Assembly: GCA_910584865.1 (NCBI GenBank)
Contig: CAJUCE010000003.1
Span: 62,001 to 126,000 of the forward strand
DNA from: an uncultured Acetatifactor sp.
GTDB taxonomy: Bacteria > Bacillota > Clostridia > Lachnospirales > Lachnospiraceae
Direction: 5' to 3'
Length of the DNA stretch: 64,000 bases
The translations under genes and the position numbers were made by a program. Shown one piece after another: positions 8,475-18,485 of this stretch. How positions within the stretch are numbered: position 1 is the stretch's first letter; each line of letters starts with the position of its first letter. The notes beneath the pieces are model-generated. The model saw only the letters and a program-made list of their open reading frames with translations. It had not been told where the DNA came from and ran no database searches.

Positions 8475-9839
8475 TCAATTCTTAAAACTGTGAATAGGCG
8501 CCGGAATCCGCCCTCCGCGATGAATAAAGGCATCACAGGAAAACTGATTCACCGGCATAATCGGCGCATATCCCAACAAACCTCCGAACTCCACAGTCTC
8601 ACCCACACCCTTACCGATGACCGGAATGATACGAACAGCTGTCGTTTTCTGATTCACCATGCCGATGGCCATCTCGTCCGCGATGATGCCGGAGATGGTA
8701 GTTGCCTTCGTGTCCCCCGGAATGGCAATCATATCCAGTCCCACGGAACAGACACAGGTCATAGCCTCCAGTTTTTCCAATGTCAGGGCGCCTGCCTTCA
8801 CCGCATCTATCATCCCTTGATCCTCGCTGACAGGAATAAATGCGCCGCTCAGTCCCCCTACATAAGAGGAAGCCATGACTCCGCCCTTCTTCACCTGATC
8901 ATTCAAAAGCGCCAGCGCCGCCGTTGTGCCGGGAGCGCCTGCATGCTCCAGGCCGATTTCGCATAAAATATCCGCAACGCTGTCCCCGATAGCGGGTGTG
9001 GGCGCAAGCGACAAATCCACAATCCCGAAAGGCACCCCCAGCATTGCGGAAGCCTCCTGCGCCACCAGCTGCCCTACCCTGGTAACCTTGAAGGCTGTCT
9101 TCTTGATGGTTTCACATAGTACCTCGAAATTTTCACCCCGCACTTTCTCCAGAGCCCTCTTCACCACACCGGGGCCGCTGACTCCCACATTGATGATCTT
9201 ATCGCTCTCTGTCACACCGTGGAAAGCTCCTGCCATAAACGGATTGTCATCCGGCGCATTGCAAAATACTACCAGTTTTGCACAGCCCAGAGAATCGTTT
9301 TCCCTAGTGTATTCCGCGGTAGATTTGACGATTTCCCCCATCAGCTTTACCGCGTCCATATTGATTCCGGTCTTGGTGGAGCCCAGATTCACGGAGGAAC
9401 ACACTCTCTCCGTGGTGGAAAGCGCCAGCGGGATCGAACGGATCAGAAGCTCATCCGCCCGGGTCATTCCCTTGCTCACCAGTGCCGAATACCCTCCGAT
9501 AAAGTTTACGCCGACTTCCGTGGCCACTCTGTCCAAAGTCCGGGCCACCGCCGCGAAATCCTCTTCCGACTTACATGCGGCGCCTCCTACCAGAGCGACA
9601 GGAGTAACTGATATTCGTTTATTTACAATCGGTATACCAAACTCCCTGGAGATCTCCTCCCCTGTTTTTACCAGATTTTTGGCCGCATCATATATCTTTG
9701 TATAAATTTTGTCCTGCAGTCTGTCCAAATCGGAATCGATACAGTCAAGAAGGCTGATCCCCAGTGTGATCGTACGCACATCCAGGTTCTCCTCCGCGAT
9801 CATTTTATTCGTCTCTGTCACTTCATATATGTTTATCAT
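8475..9839 (-). CDS. UPF0210 (PFL) family protein
   Basis: This full-length (454-residue) member of the UPF0210 family is of unknown biochemical role but widely conserved in Firmicutes and archaea. Visible family features include the [19 protein letters not shown] start, [39 protein letters not shown] and [28 protein letters not shown] lies before the ATG. It directly follows an ACT-domain gene, and this ACT-UPF0210 pairing is conserved across many genomes, which suggests a ligand-responsive partnership. Confidence 0.9.
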   Translation of the reverse strand: MINIYEVTETNKMIAEENLDVRTITLGISLLDCIDSDLDRLQDKIYTKIYDAAKNLVKTGEEISREFGIPIVNKRISVTPVALVGGAACKSEEDFAAVARTLDRVATEVGVNFIGGYSALVSKGMTRADELLIRSIPLALSTTERVCSSVNLGSTKTGINMDAVKLMGEIVKSTAEYTRENDSLGCAKLVVFCNAPDDNPFMAGAFHGVTESDKIINVGVSGPGVVKRALEKVRGENFEVLCETIKKTAFKVTRVGQLVAQEASAMLGVPFGIVDLSLAPTPAIGDSVADILCEIGLEHAGAPGTTAALALLNDQVKKGGVMASSYVGGLSGAFIPVSEDQGMIDAVKAGALTLEKLEAMTCVCSVGLDMIAIPGDTKATTISGIIADEMAIGMVNQKTTAVRIIPVIGKGVGETVEFGGLLGYAPIMPVNQFSCDAFIHRGGRIPAPIHSFKN

Positions 9840-9894
9840 TTCTAACCTCCCTGCTGTCCGCCCGATATCAGAAGACCGGTCTGAAACCGTCCCT

Positions 9895-10167
9895 CTATAT
9901 CCGATGCATCTTATCGAAGATTTCTTCCTTCTGACATCTGATCTGTACTCCTGTCTTCTCCCCCAGCGCTGTCATTTCGTCTACCATGTCCCCAAAAGGC
10001 TTCTCTGTATCAGTAGTATCCACGATCATCATCATATTGAAATACCCCTGTACAATGGTCTGGGAGATATCCAGAATATTGATTCCGTTCTCTGCCAAAT
10101 AGGTACAGACCTTTGCGATGATTCCTATGGTATCCTTTCCGATAACGGTAATAATTGTCCTTTTCAT
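9895..10167 (-). CDS. ACT domain protein (UPF0237 family)
   Basis: This 90-residue protein is a single ACT fold, opening with [22 protein letters not shown] and continuing [24 protein letters not shown] domains bind amino acids or similar small ligands and usually dimerise. It is translated from a GGAGAATAGAT-ATG site and lies about 55 bases upstream of the UPF0210 gene, its usual neighbour. A regulatory role for that partner is an inference from the conserved pairing. Confidence 0.88.
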   Translation of the reverse strand: MKRTIITVIGKDTIGIIAKVCTYLAENGINILDISQTIVQGYFNMMMIVDTTDTEKPFGDMVDEMTALGEKTGVQIRCQKEEIFDKMHRI

Positions 10168-10302
10168 ATCTATTCTCCATTCCGGCGTTCCCCACGCCTT
10201 TTATTCCTCCGAACCGGCCGTCTTTTACCCTATCCGGAAACATTCTCAGTCCAAACCCGCGCTTTCCCAAGTCTGCCGTATCCTCTGTTTCCTCCTGCTC
10301 CC

Positions 10303-10557
10303 CGCAAGGCCGCCGTCGCTTGTGCCCATGCCTGCTATCCGCGAGGCCGCCGCTCCTTGTGCCCATGCCTGCTATCCGCGAGACCTCCGCTCCTTGTGCC
10401 CGGGCCCGCTCTCCCGCAAGACTGCTGCACTCTCTGCTCATGGCCTGCTCTACCCGCAAAACTACCGCACTCTCTGCTCATGGCCTGCTCTACCCGCAAA
10501 ACTACCGCACTCTCTGCTCATGGCCTGCTCTACCCGCAAAACTACCGCACTCTCTGC
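10303..10557. repeat. Degenerate 37-40 bp minisatellite
   Basis: Seven head-to-tail units run 10303-10339 and 10340-10376 (37 bp each), 10377-10414 (38 bp), 10415-10454, 10455-10494 and 10495-10534 (40 bp each), and a partial 10535-10557. The last full copies are identical (starting CGCAAAACTACCGCACTCTC); the early ones diverge, so the tract seems to grow at its right end. Unit lengths are not multiples of three and there are no unique spacers, so it is neither coding nor CRISPR. It fills most of the 413-base gap between the YycJ-type hydrolase gene and the ACT gene. Confidence 0.88.
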
Positions 10558-10580
10558 CCTATCACATTCCCTGCCTGATC

Positions 10581-11378
10581 CTACACTACCACCACCGGCG
10601 TCACATCGCTGCGCAGAGCCACACGGATATCGAAATCTCCGGCTTTGTAAGGATTGTCGCCCATATTGATCTCCATCCGCACGGATTCATAGGCCAGCTC
10701 CGGCAGATTATTCTCCTTGCTCAAATGCCCCAAAAGCACTGTCTTCAGTTTATCATGCAGAATTCTGCACAGAAGCCTGCCCGTATTTTCATTGGACAGA
10801 TGTCCCCGTTCTCCCAGAATCCGCTGTTTCAGATAATAGGGATAGGGGCCTACCTGAAGCATGTTCACATCATGATTTGCCTCCAGCAGCAATGCATCCA
10901 TCCCCTTGAGGCATTCCACCGTATAATCATTGTATACCCCAAGATCCGTGCAGACAGCCACACGTTTATTGCCATAAGCGATCCGATAAGCCACCGGCTG
11001 GGCCGCATCATGAGAAATACGCATGGGATTGATGGTCAGATCCTTTATGAAAAACTTCCGATCCTCCTCCACCTCATGAAACAGACTGCTGTCCAGATTG
11101 CCCAATCCGCTGCAGCCCTTGATGGCCCGGATCGTCCCCGCTGTGGCATAGATCGGAATCTCATATTTTCTGGATAATACCCCCAGTCCCTGGATGTGAT
11201 CGGCATGTTCATGAGTAATCAGAATTCCGTTTATATCGCGGCCCGTCAACTCCAGTTCCTTCAGTCCCTTTTCCGTCTTTTTCCCGCTGATCCCTACGTC
11301 CACAAGCAGATGCGCGGCATCCGAACCCACGTAGATACAATTTCCGCTGCTTCCGCTTGCTATACTGCATAATCTCAT
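10581..11378 (-). CDS. Metallo-beta-lactamase-fold hydrolase, YycJ/WalJ type
   Basis: This 265-residue MBL-fold protein has the metal motif THEHADHIQGL (HxHxDH), the start MRLCSIASGSSGNCIYVG typical of YycJ/VicX, a second metal Asp in AVCTDLGVYND, and a late His in LLEANHDVNML. The family is predicted to be a 5'-3' exonuclease or nuclease linked in other Firmicutes to the WalRK cell-wall response. Here no walRK genes are beside it; it sits downstream of coaE and polA, so a DNA-repair association is equally plausible. Confidence 0.85.
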   Translation of the reverse strand: MRLCSIASGSSGNCIYVGSDAAHLLVDVGISGKKTEKGLKELELTGRDINGILITHEHADHIQGLGVLSRKYEIPIYATAGTIRAIKGCSGLGNLDSSLFHEVEEDRKFFIKDLTINPMRISHDAAQPVAYRIAYGNKRVAVCTDLGVYNDYTVECLKGMDALLLEANHDVNMLQVGPYPYYLKQRILGERGHLSNENTGRLLCRILHDKLKTVLLGHLSKENNLPELAYESVRMEINMGDNPYKAGDFDIRVALRSDVTPVVVV

Positions 11379-11433
11379 CTTTCTTCTCTCTTTTCCGTTT
11401 TGTTATAATTTCCGCCCTATCTCCCAAACTCCG

Positions 11434-12042
11434 TCAAGCCTCTCCGGCATTGTACGGCACCAGCTTTTGTGTAATCTGCCGGATGGTCTGTCCAAAGTCG
11501 CCGCTGTTGTCTATGACAAAGTCACAGTTTTTCCGAAATGCCTCTTCCGACAGCTGGCTGGACATGATTCTGGAAATCTTCTCATCGCTGTATCCTCGAG
11601 ACAGCTTAAGCCTGTTCCTCCTTACAGCCTCGTCCGCATAAATATACCACATTTCATCCACCAACGCAAGATAACCGCATTCGATCAACAATGCCGCCTC
11701 TACGAAGAATAACGCCGTCCGTCCTTCCCTGCCGGCACAGGTCAGACGGTCCATCAGATATTCTTTTACGGCAGGATGAACAATCTCATTAACCTGCTCC
11801 AAAAGCTCCGGTTTGGCAAAAATGATATCTGCCATCGCCCCTCGGTCAATCTCTCCGTCCCGGCCGATCACATCCCGGCCCAGCAATTCTTTTAATTCTT
11901 CATAAGCCCGGCTCCCCGGCTGCTTTACAAGATGCGCCACCTCATCTGCCAGATAGATCTCGCAGGAATAATGCTTCTTGATATAGCCCAGAATCTCCGA
12001 TTTGCCGGCACCTATGCCGCCTGTAATCCCAATAAAGCGCAT
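11434..12042 (-). CDS. coaE: Dephospho-CoA kinase
   Basis: This catalyses the last step of coenzyme A synthesis, ATP-dependent phosphorylation of the ribose 3'-OH of dephospho-CoA. At 202 residues it is family length. The P-loop is GITGGIGAGKSE, the CoA-domain acid is in YLADEVAH, and the lid region has EAVRRNRLKLSRGYSDEKI. GAGGAAAGGAA precedes the ATG. The polA-coaE order, with polA about 60 bases upstream, is common in Firmicutes. Confidence 0.95.
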   Translation of the reverse strand: MRFIGITGGIGAGKSEILGYIKKHYSCEIYLADEVAHLVKQPGSRAYEELKELLGRDVIGRDGEIDRGAMADIIFAKPELLEQVNEIVHPAVKEYLMDRLTCAGREGRTALFFVEAALLIECGYLALVDEMWYIYADEAVRRNRLKLSRGYSDEKISRIMSSQLSEEAFRKNCDFVIDNSGDFGQTIRQITQKLVPYNAGEA

Positions 12043-12105
12043 TTCCTTTCCTCCGCTTCCTGCACTGACACTCCTACACCGACGAGTGAACGGTAAGGTA
12101 TTTCA

Positions 12106-14808
12106 TCACTTCGCCTCATACCAGTTCTCTCCGGTATGCAGATCCACCTCCAGAGTCACAGCCAGATCCGCAGCCGCTTTCATATTCTCTATAAGAATCT
12201 GCCTTACCTGCTCTTCCTCCTCCCAGTACGTCTCAATGACCAGCTCATCATGCACCTGCAGAATCAGTCTGGACTTCAGTCCCGCCTCCCGAAGTGCGCG
12301 CCATACCCGGATCATGGCAATCTTGATGATATCCGCCGCCGTTCCCTGTATGGGCGAATTCATGGCCACACGCTCCCCAAAGGAGCGCTGCATGAAATTA
12401 GAAGAAGATAGCTCCGGCACAGGCCTTCTCCTGCCGAACATCGTCGTAATATAACCGTCCCTTTTCGCATTCCCAACCAGCCTGTCCAGAAATTCCTTCA
12501 CCCCCGGATAGGTGGCAAAATACTGCTCGATATATTCCGCCGCTTCCTTCTTGCTGATGCTCAGATCCTGGCTCAGCCCAAAAGAACTGATACCGTAAAC
12601 AATACCGAAATTTACAGCTTTGGCATTTCTGCGCTGCAGATCTGTCACCTCCTCAAAGGGCGTGTGGAATACCTTTGCCGCCGTGATGCGGTGAATATCT
12701 TGTTCCATGCGGTAAGCTTCGATCAGCTGTTCGTCTCCTGACATATGGGCCAGAACCCGCAGCTCGATCTGGGAATAATCCGCATCCATGAACACACAGC
12801 CCTCTCTGGGAACGAAGACTTTCCGAATCCGCCGTCCCAGCTCCATGCGCATGGGAATGTTCTGCAGATTCGGCTCCGTGGAACTGATCCGCCCGGTGGC
12901 GGTGATGGTCTGGTTAAAGCTGGTATGAATCCGTCCGTCTTCGCCGATAAAGACGGCAAGGCCGTCCGCATATGTGGATTTCAACTTGGTCAGCTGCCTG
13001 TATTCCAGAATATCCTTTACAATAGGAGCCTCCTCTGACAGCTTTTCCAGCACATCCGCCGCAGTAGAGTATCCTGTCTTCGTCTTCTTGCCGCCGGGAA
13101 GCTTCATGGTCTCGAACAGCACTTCGCCCAGCTGTTTCGGCGAATTGATATTAAAATCCACTCCCGCCTGGGCATGGATAGATTTCTCCAGCTCCTCGAT
13201 TCTGGCCACCAGCGCATCGCCGTAAGCCTTCAATTCCTCCCGGCGCACCGCCACGCCCTCACGCTCCATGTCATAGAGCACCAGAGACAACGGCATCTCA
13301 ATCTCCCTCATCAGCCGGTCCATACCGGTATCTGCCAGCTTCTTCTCCAACACTCCGGCAGCCGCATAAGCCACATAGGCCCCATAACAGCAATACCGTA
13401 CAAACTGATCCGGCATATCCGCCGAGGCTTCACTCATTTTCCGTTTGCCGAACAGCTCTCCCCATCCCGGAATGGTTAACCCCAGATGCTCCGACGCAAT
13501 TGCTTCCAGATCATAATCACTTTTTAAAGGATACAGCAGATAAGCGGCAATCAGGATATCAAAATAGCGTTCCGTGGAATCCGCGGCAAGATAACGAAAC
13601 TGTTTCTTGATATCGAAAACGGCCAGCCTGCATCTTCCGGAAAGATCCCGGATTGCCTCCAGCAAGGGTTTTCGGTCTTCGTCTCCCTCCTCCGTAAGCT
13701 CTTCAAACAGAGAAAGCTGTACATTTTCCCGTGCAGGCAACGTATACATCACTGTTTCCTCTCCCCAGCTTACTGCCACCCCGCACAGCTCCCCTGTGGA
13801 ACGCTTTTCCTGCGCGGCAAGAAAAATCCCCACAAAAGTCCCTGGCTTTATCTTTTTGAGTTTTGCAATAAACGCCTTCTGGTCCTCCATCCTCCGGAAG
13901 GATTCCGTCATATCCTCTTCCCGGCTGTCCTTTTCTCTGTCGAAACGGTTCAGCATCTGCTTAAATTCCAGCTGCCGGAACAGTTCATATGCCTCTTTTG
14001 TATAAAATCCTTCCGCTTTTGCAGCCTCGTAATCCAGGGCCACGTCACTGTCCGTCCGGATGGTAGCCAGCACCCTGCTCAAATCTGCCAGTTCCCGGTT
14101 CTGGATCAAAGATTCCCGTATGCTTTTCTTCGATATCTCATCTACATGAGCATAAATATTCTCTAAAGAACCATATTCTATCATCAGCTCCGTGGCGGTC
14201 TTGAGCCCCACCTTGGGCACACCCGGTATATTGTCAGCCGTATCTCCCATCAATGCCTTCAAGTCAATAAACTGAAGGGGAGTTACCTGATAAGCCGCTT
14301 TCACATCCTCCGGATAATAGTCCTCCACTTCGGTCTTTCCCATTTTCGTCTTCGGAATCCGGATCTTGATATGTTCATCCGCAATCTGCAGCAAATCCCT
14401 GTCGCCGGAAATCAGCGTAACCTCCATCCCCTGAGACTGGGCGTTTTTCGCCAATGTCCCCAGAATATCATCCGCTTCCAGCCCCGCCTTCTCCACAATT
14501 ACAATCTTCATGGCCTTCAGTACTTCTTTCATAACCGGTACCTGCTCCCGCAGTTCCTCCGGCATGGGCTTCCTGGTTCCCTTATAGGCTTCATACATCT
14601 CATGGCGGAAGGTAGGTGCATGCACGTCAAAAGCAACCGCAAGAAAATCCGGTTTCTCTTCTTCCAGAAATTTGAACATTATATTCAGAAAACCATAAAT
14701 TGCATTGGTATGAAAACCCCGGGCATTGATCAGATCCTGCACCCCATAGAACGCTCTGTGCAGAATACTGTGACCATCTATCAGTACAAGCTTCTTATTT
14801 TTCAGCAT
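12106..14808 (-). CDS. polA: DNA polymerase I
   Basis: This 900-residue repair and Okazaki-fragment polymerase has three domains. The 5'-3' exonuclease (about 1-290) includes LLQIADEHIKIRIPKTK and the helix-hairpin-helix GDTADNIPGVPKVGLKTA. The proofreading-like domain (about 315-480) has lost its metal ligands: the usual D-x-E region reads GIFLAAQEK and the second motif reads FDIKKQFRYL, so it should not proofread. The polymerase domain has motif A DADYSQIELRVLAH, the O-helix RRNAKAVNFGIVYG and motif C QVHDELVIE. Loss of proofreading is common in Gram-positive PolA. AAGGAG lies very close to the ATG. Confidence 0.97.
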   Translation of the reverse strand: MLKNKKLVLIDGHSILHRAFYGVQDLINARGFHTNAIYGFLNIMFKFLEEEKPDFLAVAFDVHAPTFRHEMYEAYKGTRKPMPEELREQVPVMKEVLKAMKIVIVEKAGLEADDILGTLAKNAQSQGMEVTLISGDRDLLQIADEHIKIRIPKTKMGKTEVEDYYPEDVKAAYQVTPLQFIDLKALMGDTADNIPGVPKVGLKTATELMIEYGSLENIYAHVDEISKKSIRESLIQNRELADLSRVLATIRTDSDVALDYEAAKAEGFYTKEAYELFRQLEFKQMLNRFDREKDSREEDMTESFRRMEDQKAFIAKLKKIKPGTFVGIFLAAQEKRSTGELCGVAVSWGEETVMYTLPARENVQLSLFEELTEEGDEDRKPLLEAIRDLSGRCRLAVFDIKKQFRYLAADSTERYFDILIAAYLLYPLKSDYDLEAIASEHLGLTIPGWGELFGKRKMSEASADMPDQFVRYCCYGAYVAYAAAGVLEKKLADTGMDRLMREIEMPLSLVLYDMEREGVAVRREELKAYGDALVARIEELEKSIHAQAGVDFNINSPKQLGEVLFETMKLPGGKKTKTGYSTAADVLEKLSEEAPIVKDILEYRQLTKLKSTYADGLAVFIGEDGRIHTSFNQTITATGRISSTEPNLQNIPMRMELGRRIRKVFVPREGCVFMDADYSQIELRVLAHMSGDEQLIEAYRMEQDIHRITAAKVFHTPFEEVTDLQRRNAKAVNFGIVYGISSFGLSQDLSISKKEAAEYIEQYFATYPGVKEFLDRLVGNAKRDGYITTMFGRRRPVPELSSSNFMQRSFGERVAMNSPIQGTAADIIKIAMIRVWRALREAGLKSRLILQVHDELVIETYWEEEEQVRQILIENMKAAADLAVTLEVDLHTGENWYEAK

Positions 14809-14884
14809 ACTCCTTACCGCCTCATATCAATTTCCTGTTCCAACTGTCTCCAAAATTCCATAATAACCGCAAAATCCAGGCCGC

Positions 14885-15205
14885 CTACAACAAAATCCAG
14901 ATCACAATCCCGATCAGCAGCCCCACCGCCACAATTTCCATAGCAATCCCCAGATATAGAAAGGCGCTATGGTACCGAATGCTCTTCCTGGCCTCCTCCA
15001 GACGCTGTTCCAGCTCCGACTGCAGATCAAAGGTACTGCCTTTCTCCAGGCGCTGCATGCCCTCTGTCACAAGGAATTGTATATTCAGTTCCTCCCGGCA
15101 GTCCGCGCAATGCTCCACATGCTCATAGAAGCGCTTCAAAATGGGATAATCCATCTTCTTCGTGATGAAATCCGCAATATCCTTCTCAAATTCCCTACAT
15201 TCCAT
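14885..15205 (-). CDS. Zinc-finger (zf-HC2) anti-sigma-like membrane protein
   Basis: Starting at ATG 15205 the product is 106 residues. A Cys at position 3 and a HVEHCADC block (H-x3-C-x2-C) form the zf-HC2 anti-sigma zinc site. A single membrane helix (YLGIAMEIVAVGLLIGIVIWI) ends the protein. Such proteins hold an extracytoplasmic-function sigma factor at the membrane. No sigma factor gene is adjacent: metY lies upstream and polA downstream. The frame is open 33 codons further upstream into the end of metY, but the zinc motif and a normal size favour the shorter start. The ribosome site is weak, so coupling to metY is possible. Confidence 0.75.
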   Translation of the reverse strand: MECREFEKDIADFITKKMDYPILKRFYEHVEHCADCREELNIQFLVTEGMQRLEKGSTFDLQSELEQRLEEARKSIRYHSAFLYLGIAMEIVAVGLLIGIVIWILL

Positions 15206-15272
15206 TGCTTCATTTCTATTCCACTTTTCCAATGCTGCCACCTCCTGCGCCTTGTCGCCAGCCCAAACAGCT

Positions 15273-16544
15273 TCAAGCCTCCAATGCCTGTGCAATATCC
15301 GCAATCAGATCATCCTTATCTTCAATGCCGCAGCTGATCCGTATCAGTTCCGCGGGAACGCCTGCTTCCTTCAGCTGCTCGTCCGTCATCTGACGGTGGG
15401 TGCTGGAAGCCGGGTTCAGACAACAGGTACGTGCATCCGCCACATGGGTCTCAATGGCCGCAAGCTTCAGACTCTTCATAAAGCTGCTGGCCGCTTCCCT
15501 GCCGCCCTTAAGGCCGAAAGACACCACCCCGCAGCTGCCCTCCGGCAGATATTTTTGCGCCAGTGCGTAATACCGATCCCCCGGCAGTCCGCAATAATTG
15601 ACATAAGCCACTTGGGGATGTGCTGCCAGAAATTCCGCTACAGCCTGTCCATTCTCACAGTGCCGTTTCATACGCACATGCAGGCTCTCCAGTCCCAGAT
15701 TCAATAGAAATGCGTTCTGGGGGCTCTGGATGGAACCGAAATCCCGCATCAGCTGAGCGGTACATTTGGTGATAAAAGCGCCCTCCTTACCGAATTTCTC
15801 TGCATAGGTAATTCCGTGGTAGCTCTCGTCCGGAGTACAGAGTCCGGGATACTTGTCCGCGTGGGCCATCCAGTCAAATTTCCCACTGTCCACGATGGCG
15901 CCTCCTACAGCCGCTCCGTGACCGTCCATATATTTTGTGGTAGAATGTGTCACAATGTCCGCTCCCCACTCAAAGGGCCTGCAATTGACGGGGGTTGCAA
16001 AGGTATTGTCCACAATCAGGGGAACGCCGTGAGCATGGGCGCATTTTGCAAATTTCTCAATATCCAGTACTGTCAGCGCCGGATTTGCGATAGTCTCTCC
16101 GAACATGGCTTTCGTATTTTCCTGAAATGCCGCATTCAACTCCTCCTCGGAGGCATCCGGGCTCACAAACGTGACATCGATCCCCATCTTCTTCATGGTG
16201 ACAGAGATCAGGTTAAAGGTACCTCCGTATATGGTACTGGAGGCTACGATATGATCCCCGCAGCTGCAGATATTAAACAATGCATAGAAGTTGGCGGCCT
16301 GTCCGCTGCTGGTCAGCATACCCGCCGTTCCTCCCTCCAGCTGCGTAATCTTCGCCGCCACGTAATCATTGGTAGGATTCTGAAGCCTGGTATAAAAGTA
16401 ACCGCCGGCTTCCAAATCAAACAATTTCCCCATATCCTCGCTGGTATCATATTTGAATGTAGTGCTCTGAACGATTGGTATCTGGCGGGGCTCCCCGTTT
16501 CCCGGCGTATAGCCGCCCTGTACACATATGCTGTTGATCTTCAT
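15273..16544 (-). CDS. metY: O-acetylhomoserine sulfhydrylase
   Basis: This PLP enzyme makes homocysteine from O-acetyl-L-homoserine and sulfide. The length of 423 residues fits MetY rather than the shorter MetB/MetC. The PLP lysine is in [17 protein letters not shown]; other marks are [20 protein letters not shown] and [23 protein letters not shown] lies before the ATG with a better AGGAGG further up. No S-box riboswitch is visible in the 200-base region shared with purC, so control is presumably by protein or absent. Confidence 0.93.
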   Translation of the reverse strand: MKINSICVQGGYTPGNGEPRQIPIVQSTTFKYDTSEDMGKLFDLEAGGYFYTRLQNPTNDYVAAKITQLEGGTAGMLTSSGQAANFYALFNICSCGDHIVASSTIYGGTFNLISVTMKKMGIDVTFVSPDASEEELNAAFQENTKAMFGETIANPALTVLDIEKFAKCAHAHGVPLIVDNTFATPVNCRPFEWGADIVTHSTTKYMDGHGAAVGGAIVDSGKFDWMAHADKYPGLCTPDESYHGITYAEKFGKEGAFITKCTAQLMRDFGSIQSPQNAFLLNLGLESLHVRMKRHCENGQAVAEFLAAHPQVAYVNYCGLPGDRYYALAQKYLPEGSCGVVSFGLKGGREAASSFMKSLKLAAIETHVADARTCCLNPASSTHRQMTDEQLKEAGVPAELIRISCGIEDKDDLIADIAQALEA

Positions 16545-16690
16545 GTCTTCCTGATATCCTCCTTCACGCTGGATTTTCGTCTCACCTCAAATTCCTTTTA
16601 CAGTATACACACAATTCTTGGAAAATTCAACCTTTTCTCATTTTTTGCCTTTACTGCAGCAAATGTATGACTCTAATAAACAAAATTTAC

Positions 16691-16718
16691 TTGCTTATTA
16701 CAGCTTATCCGCTATAAT
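16691..16718 (+). promoter_or_regulatory. Sigma-A-type promoter of purC
   Basis: TTGCTT (16691-16696) and a perfect TATAAT (16713-16718) with 16-base spacing lie 43 bases before the purC ATG. The leader is too short for a guanine riboswitch. Confidence 0.7.
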
Positions 16719-16761
16719 AAGAGATACAGTATGACCATAATAACCAGTGAGGAGATTAAAA

Positions 16762-17637
16762 ATGAGCATTCAGAAATTTATACCCGTGAAAGAGGGCAAG
16801 GTACGTGAAATTTATGATAACGGCGACAGCCTGATCATGGTTGCCACCGATCGAATCAGCTGCTTCGATGTGATCCTGGGCAATCAGGTTAGCAAAAAGG
16901 GAACCGTCCTGACCCAGATGTCCCGTTTCTGGTTTGACATGACAAAGGATATCCTGCCGAACCATATGATCTCCGTGGATGTAAAAGATATGCCGGAATT
17001 TTTCCGGACAGAAGAATTTGAAGGAAAAAGCATGCTCTGCCGGAAGCTGAATATTCTTCCCGTGGAGTGCATCGTCCGGGGCTACATTACGGGAAGCGGC
17101 TGGGCCAGTTATCAGAAGGACGGTACTGTCTGCGGCATTCGCCTGCCTGAAGGACTGCGGGAAGCCGACAAGCTGCCGGAACCCATCTACACCCCTTCTA
17201 CCAAGGCGGAAATCGGCGATCACGACGAGAATATTTCCTTTGAGGCAAGCGTAGATTATCTGGAGAAACGCTTTCCCGGGAAAGGTCTCGAATACGCGGA
17301 GAAACTGCGGGATTATACCCTTGCCCTATATAAAAAATGTGCGGCCTATGCCCTGGAAAAAGGCATTATTATCGCTGATACCAAGTTTGAATTCGGCCTG
17401 GACGAAGACGGCAATATCGTACTGGCAGATGAGATGCTGACCCCTGACAGCTCCCGTTTCTGGCCTGCTGACAGTTATGAACCCGGCCATGGACAGCCCT
17501 CCTTCGACAAGCAGTTCGCCAGAGACTGGCTGAAAGCCAATCCGGACAATAACTGGGTTCTGCCGGAGGATGTAGTAAACAAGACCATTGACAAGTATTT
17601 GCAGGCTTATGAAATGCTGACCGGAAAACCTCTGTAG
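16762..17637 (+). CDS. purC: SAICAR synthase
   Basis: This purine synthesis enzyme joins CAIR with aspartate using ATP. The 291-residue product begins at ATG 16762 behind GAGGAGATTAAAA; the open frame reaches a GTG inside that site, which is not a credible start. Family signatures are VREIYDNGDSLIMVATDRIS, VECIVRGYITGSGW and IIADTKFEFGLD. This is the form of about 290 residues found in yeast and many Clostridia. It has its own promoter and a strong terminator, so it is a single-gene unit. It lies near a PurF-like gene and purB on the opposite strand. Confidence 0.95.
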   Translation: MSIQKFIPVKEGKVREIYDNGDSLIMVATDRISCFDVILGNQVSKKGTVLTQMSRFWFDMTKDILPNHMISVDVKDMPEFFRTEEFEGKSMLCRKLNILPVECIVRGYITGSGWASYQKDGTVCGIRLPEGLREADKLPEPIYTPSTKAEIGDHDENISFEASVDYLEKRFPGKGLEYAEKLRDYTLALYKKCAAYALEKGIIIADTKFEFGLDEDGNIVLADEMLTPDSSRFWPADSYEPGHGQPSFDKQFARDWLKANPDNNWVLPEDVVNKTIDKYLQAYEMLTGKPL

Positions 17638-17640
17638 TCA

Positions 17641-17689
17641 TATATAATGCCCCGCAGCATATCGGCTGGCGGGGCATTATATATTTTTT
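17641..17689 (+). terminator. Rho-independent terminator of purC
   Basis: A 15-base perfect stem (TATATAATGCCCCGC with GCGGGGCATTATATA) encloses a 13-base loop and is followed by six T. It starts three bases after the purC stop. Confidence 0.95.
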
Positions 17690-17711
17690 CTTTCTGAAAT
17701 TATTTCGGTAA

Positions 17712-18452
17712 TCACCCGGCCCTGCGAAGCCTGGATTTATTTCGGATATGCTCCTCAATATCCGCCGCAATTCTGGATTTCACCATTTCCGCAATCTCTG
17801 CAGTTTTCATTCCCTGATACTCCTCAAAGGAAATCGGCTCCAGAAAATGTACATAAGTTCTGACCTTCCGCAGTGAATTTACGCCGAAGGGCTTATAGGA
17901 ATCGATGATGGCCACCGGTACAATGGGCGCTTTCGCCCAGACCGCACATTTAAAAGCGCCAGGCATAAAATCCTGTAAATCATTCCTGTTATTGTCATAA
18001 CCGCCCTCAGGAAAGATAATATAACGCCTGCCCGCCTTTACCTCGGATGCAATTTCCATGATGGTCTTCAACTGCTTCTTCATATCGCGTTTATCCAGTC
18101 TGCTGCCCTGAACCAGATCGATAAAGGTATCCGTGATGGGCAGTCTGGAACGATAGGCATCTATCACAATGGTGCATGGTTTCGGATGAACGCTCATGAT
18201 TCCGACCGTATCATATTTTCCCTGATGATTGGAATACATCACATAGCCGCCCTCTGCCGGCAGAAGCTCCTGCCCCCGGCTCTCCGTTTTAATCCCGCCA
18301 TTGTGCATCATAATGGAAATGCATTTGCGCGCCATCCGGTAGCGCCTCTCCTCTGAAAACTTTTCGCCGTGCCGCTCGATATAACGGGCCTTACTAATGT
18401 AATAAACTACAAAGGGAAGCGAAACAGCAACCACATAAATTAACCTTAACAC
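17712..18452 (-). CDS. plsC: 1-acyl-sn-glycerol-3-phosphate acyltransferase
   Basis: This membrane-associated acyltransferase makes phosphatidic acid from lysophosphatidic acid. The catalytic block NHQGKYD (HxxxxD-like) and the FPEGGYDNN block are present. An N-terminal hydrophobic stretch (LRLIYVVAVSLPFVVYYI) anchors it. The frame opens at an ATG (18467), but GAGGTG lies seven bases before a GTG at 18452, which I prefer. It follows the PurF-like gene with about 33 bases between and may share its transcript. Confidence 0.85.
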   Translation of the reverse strand: MLRLIYVVAVSLPFVVYYISKARYIERHGEKFSEERRYRMARKCISIMMHNGGIKTESRGQELLPAEGGYVMYSNHQGKYDTVGIMSVHPKPCTIVIDAYRSRLPITDTFIDLVQGSRLDKRDMKKQLKTIMEIASEVKAGRRYIIFPEGGYDNNRNDLQDFMPGAFKCAVWAKAPIVPVAIIDSYKPFGVNSLRKVRTYVHFLEPISFEEYQGMKTAEIAEMVKSRIAADIEEHIRNKSRLRRAG

Positions 18453-18485
18453 GATTCTACACCTCATTGCAGTGCGACATCCGCA

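Noticed and set aside
10010..10459. Open frame running through the minisatellite
   Set aside because: Repeat units of 37, 38 and 40 bases change frame from copy to copy, and the frame overlaps the ACT gene; chance frame.
10415..10557. Possible CRISPR array
   Set aside because: The copies are directly joined with no unique spacers, and no cas gene is in the window.
13860..13935. Another S-x-E-E repeat copy in polA (DSREEDMTESF)
   Set aside because: Only one partial unit in a naturally variable linker; not distinguishable from chance.
12106..14808. Loss of proofreading residues in DNA polymerase I as a novelty
   Set aside because: This is common in Gram-positive PolA, so it is noted in the gene entry only.
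16545..16690. S-box or other methionine riboswitch before metY
   Set aside because: The conserved core and long paired elements are not present in this AT-rich stretch.
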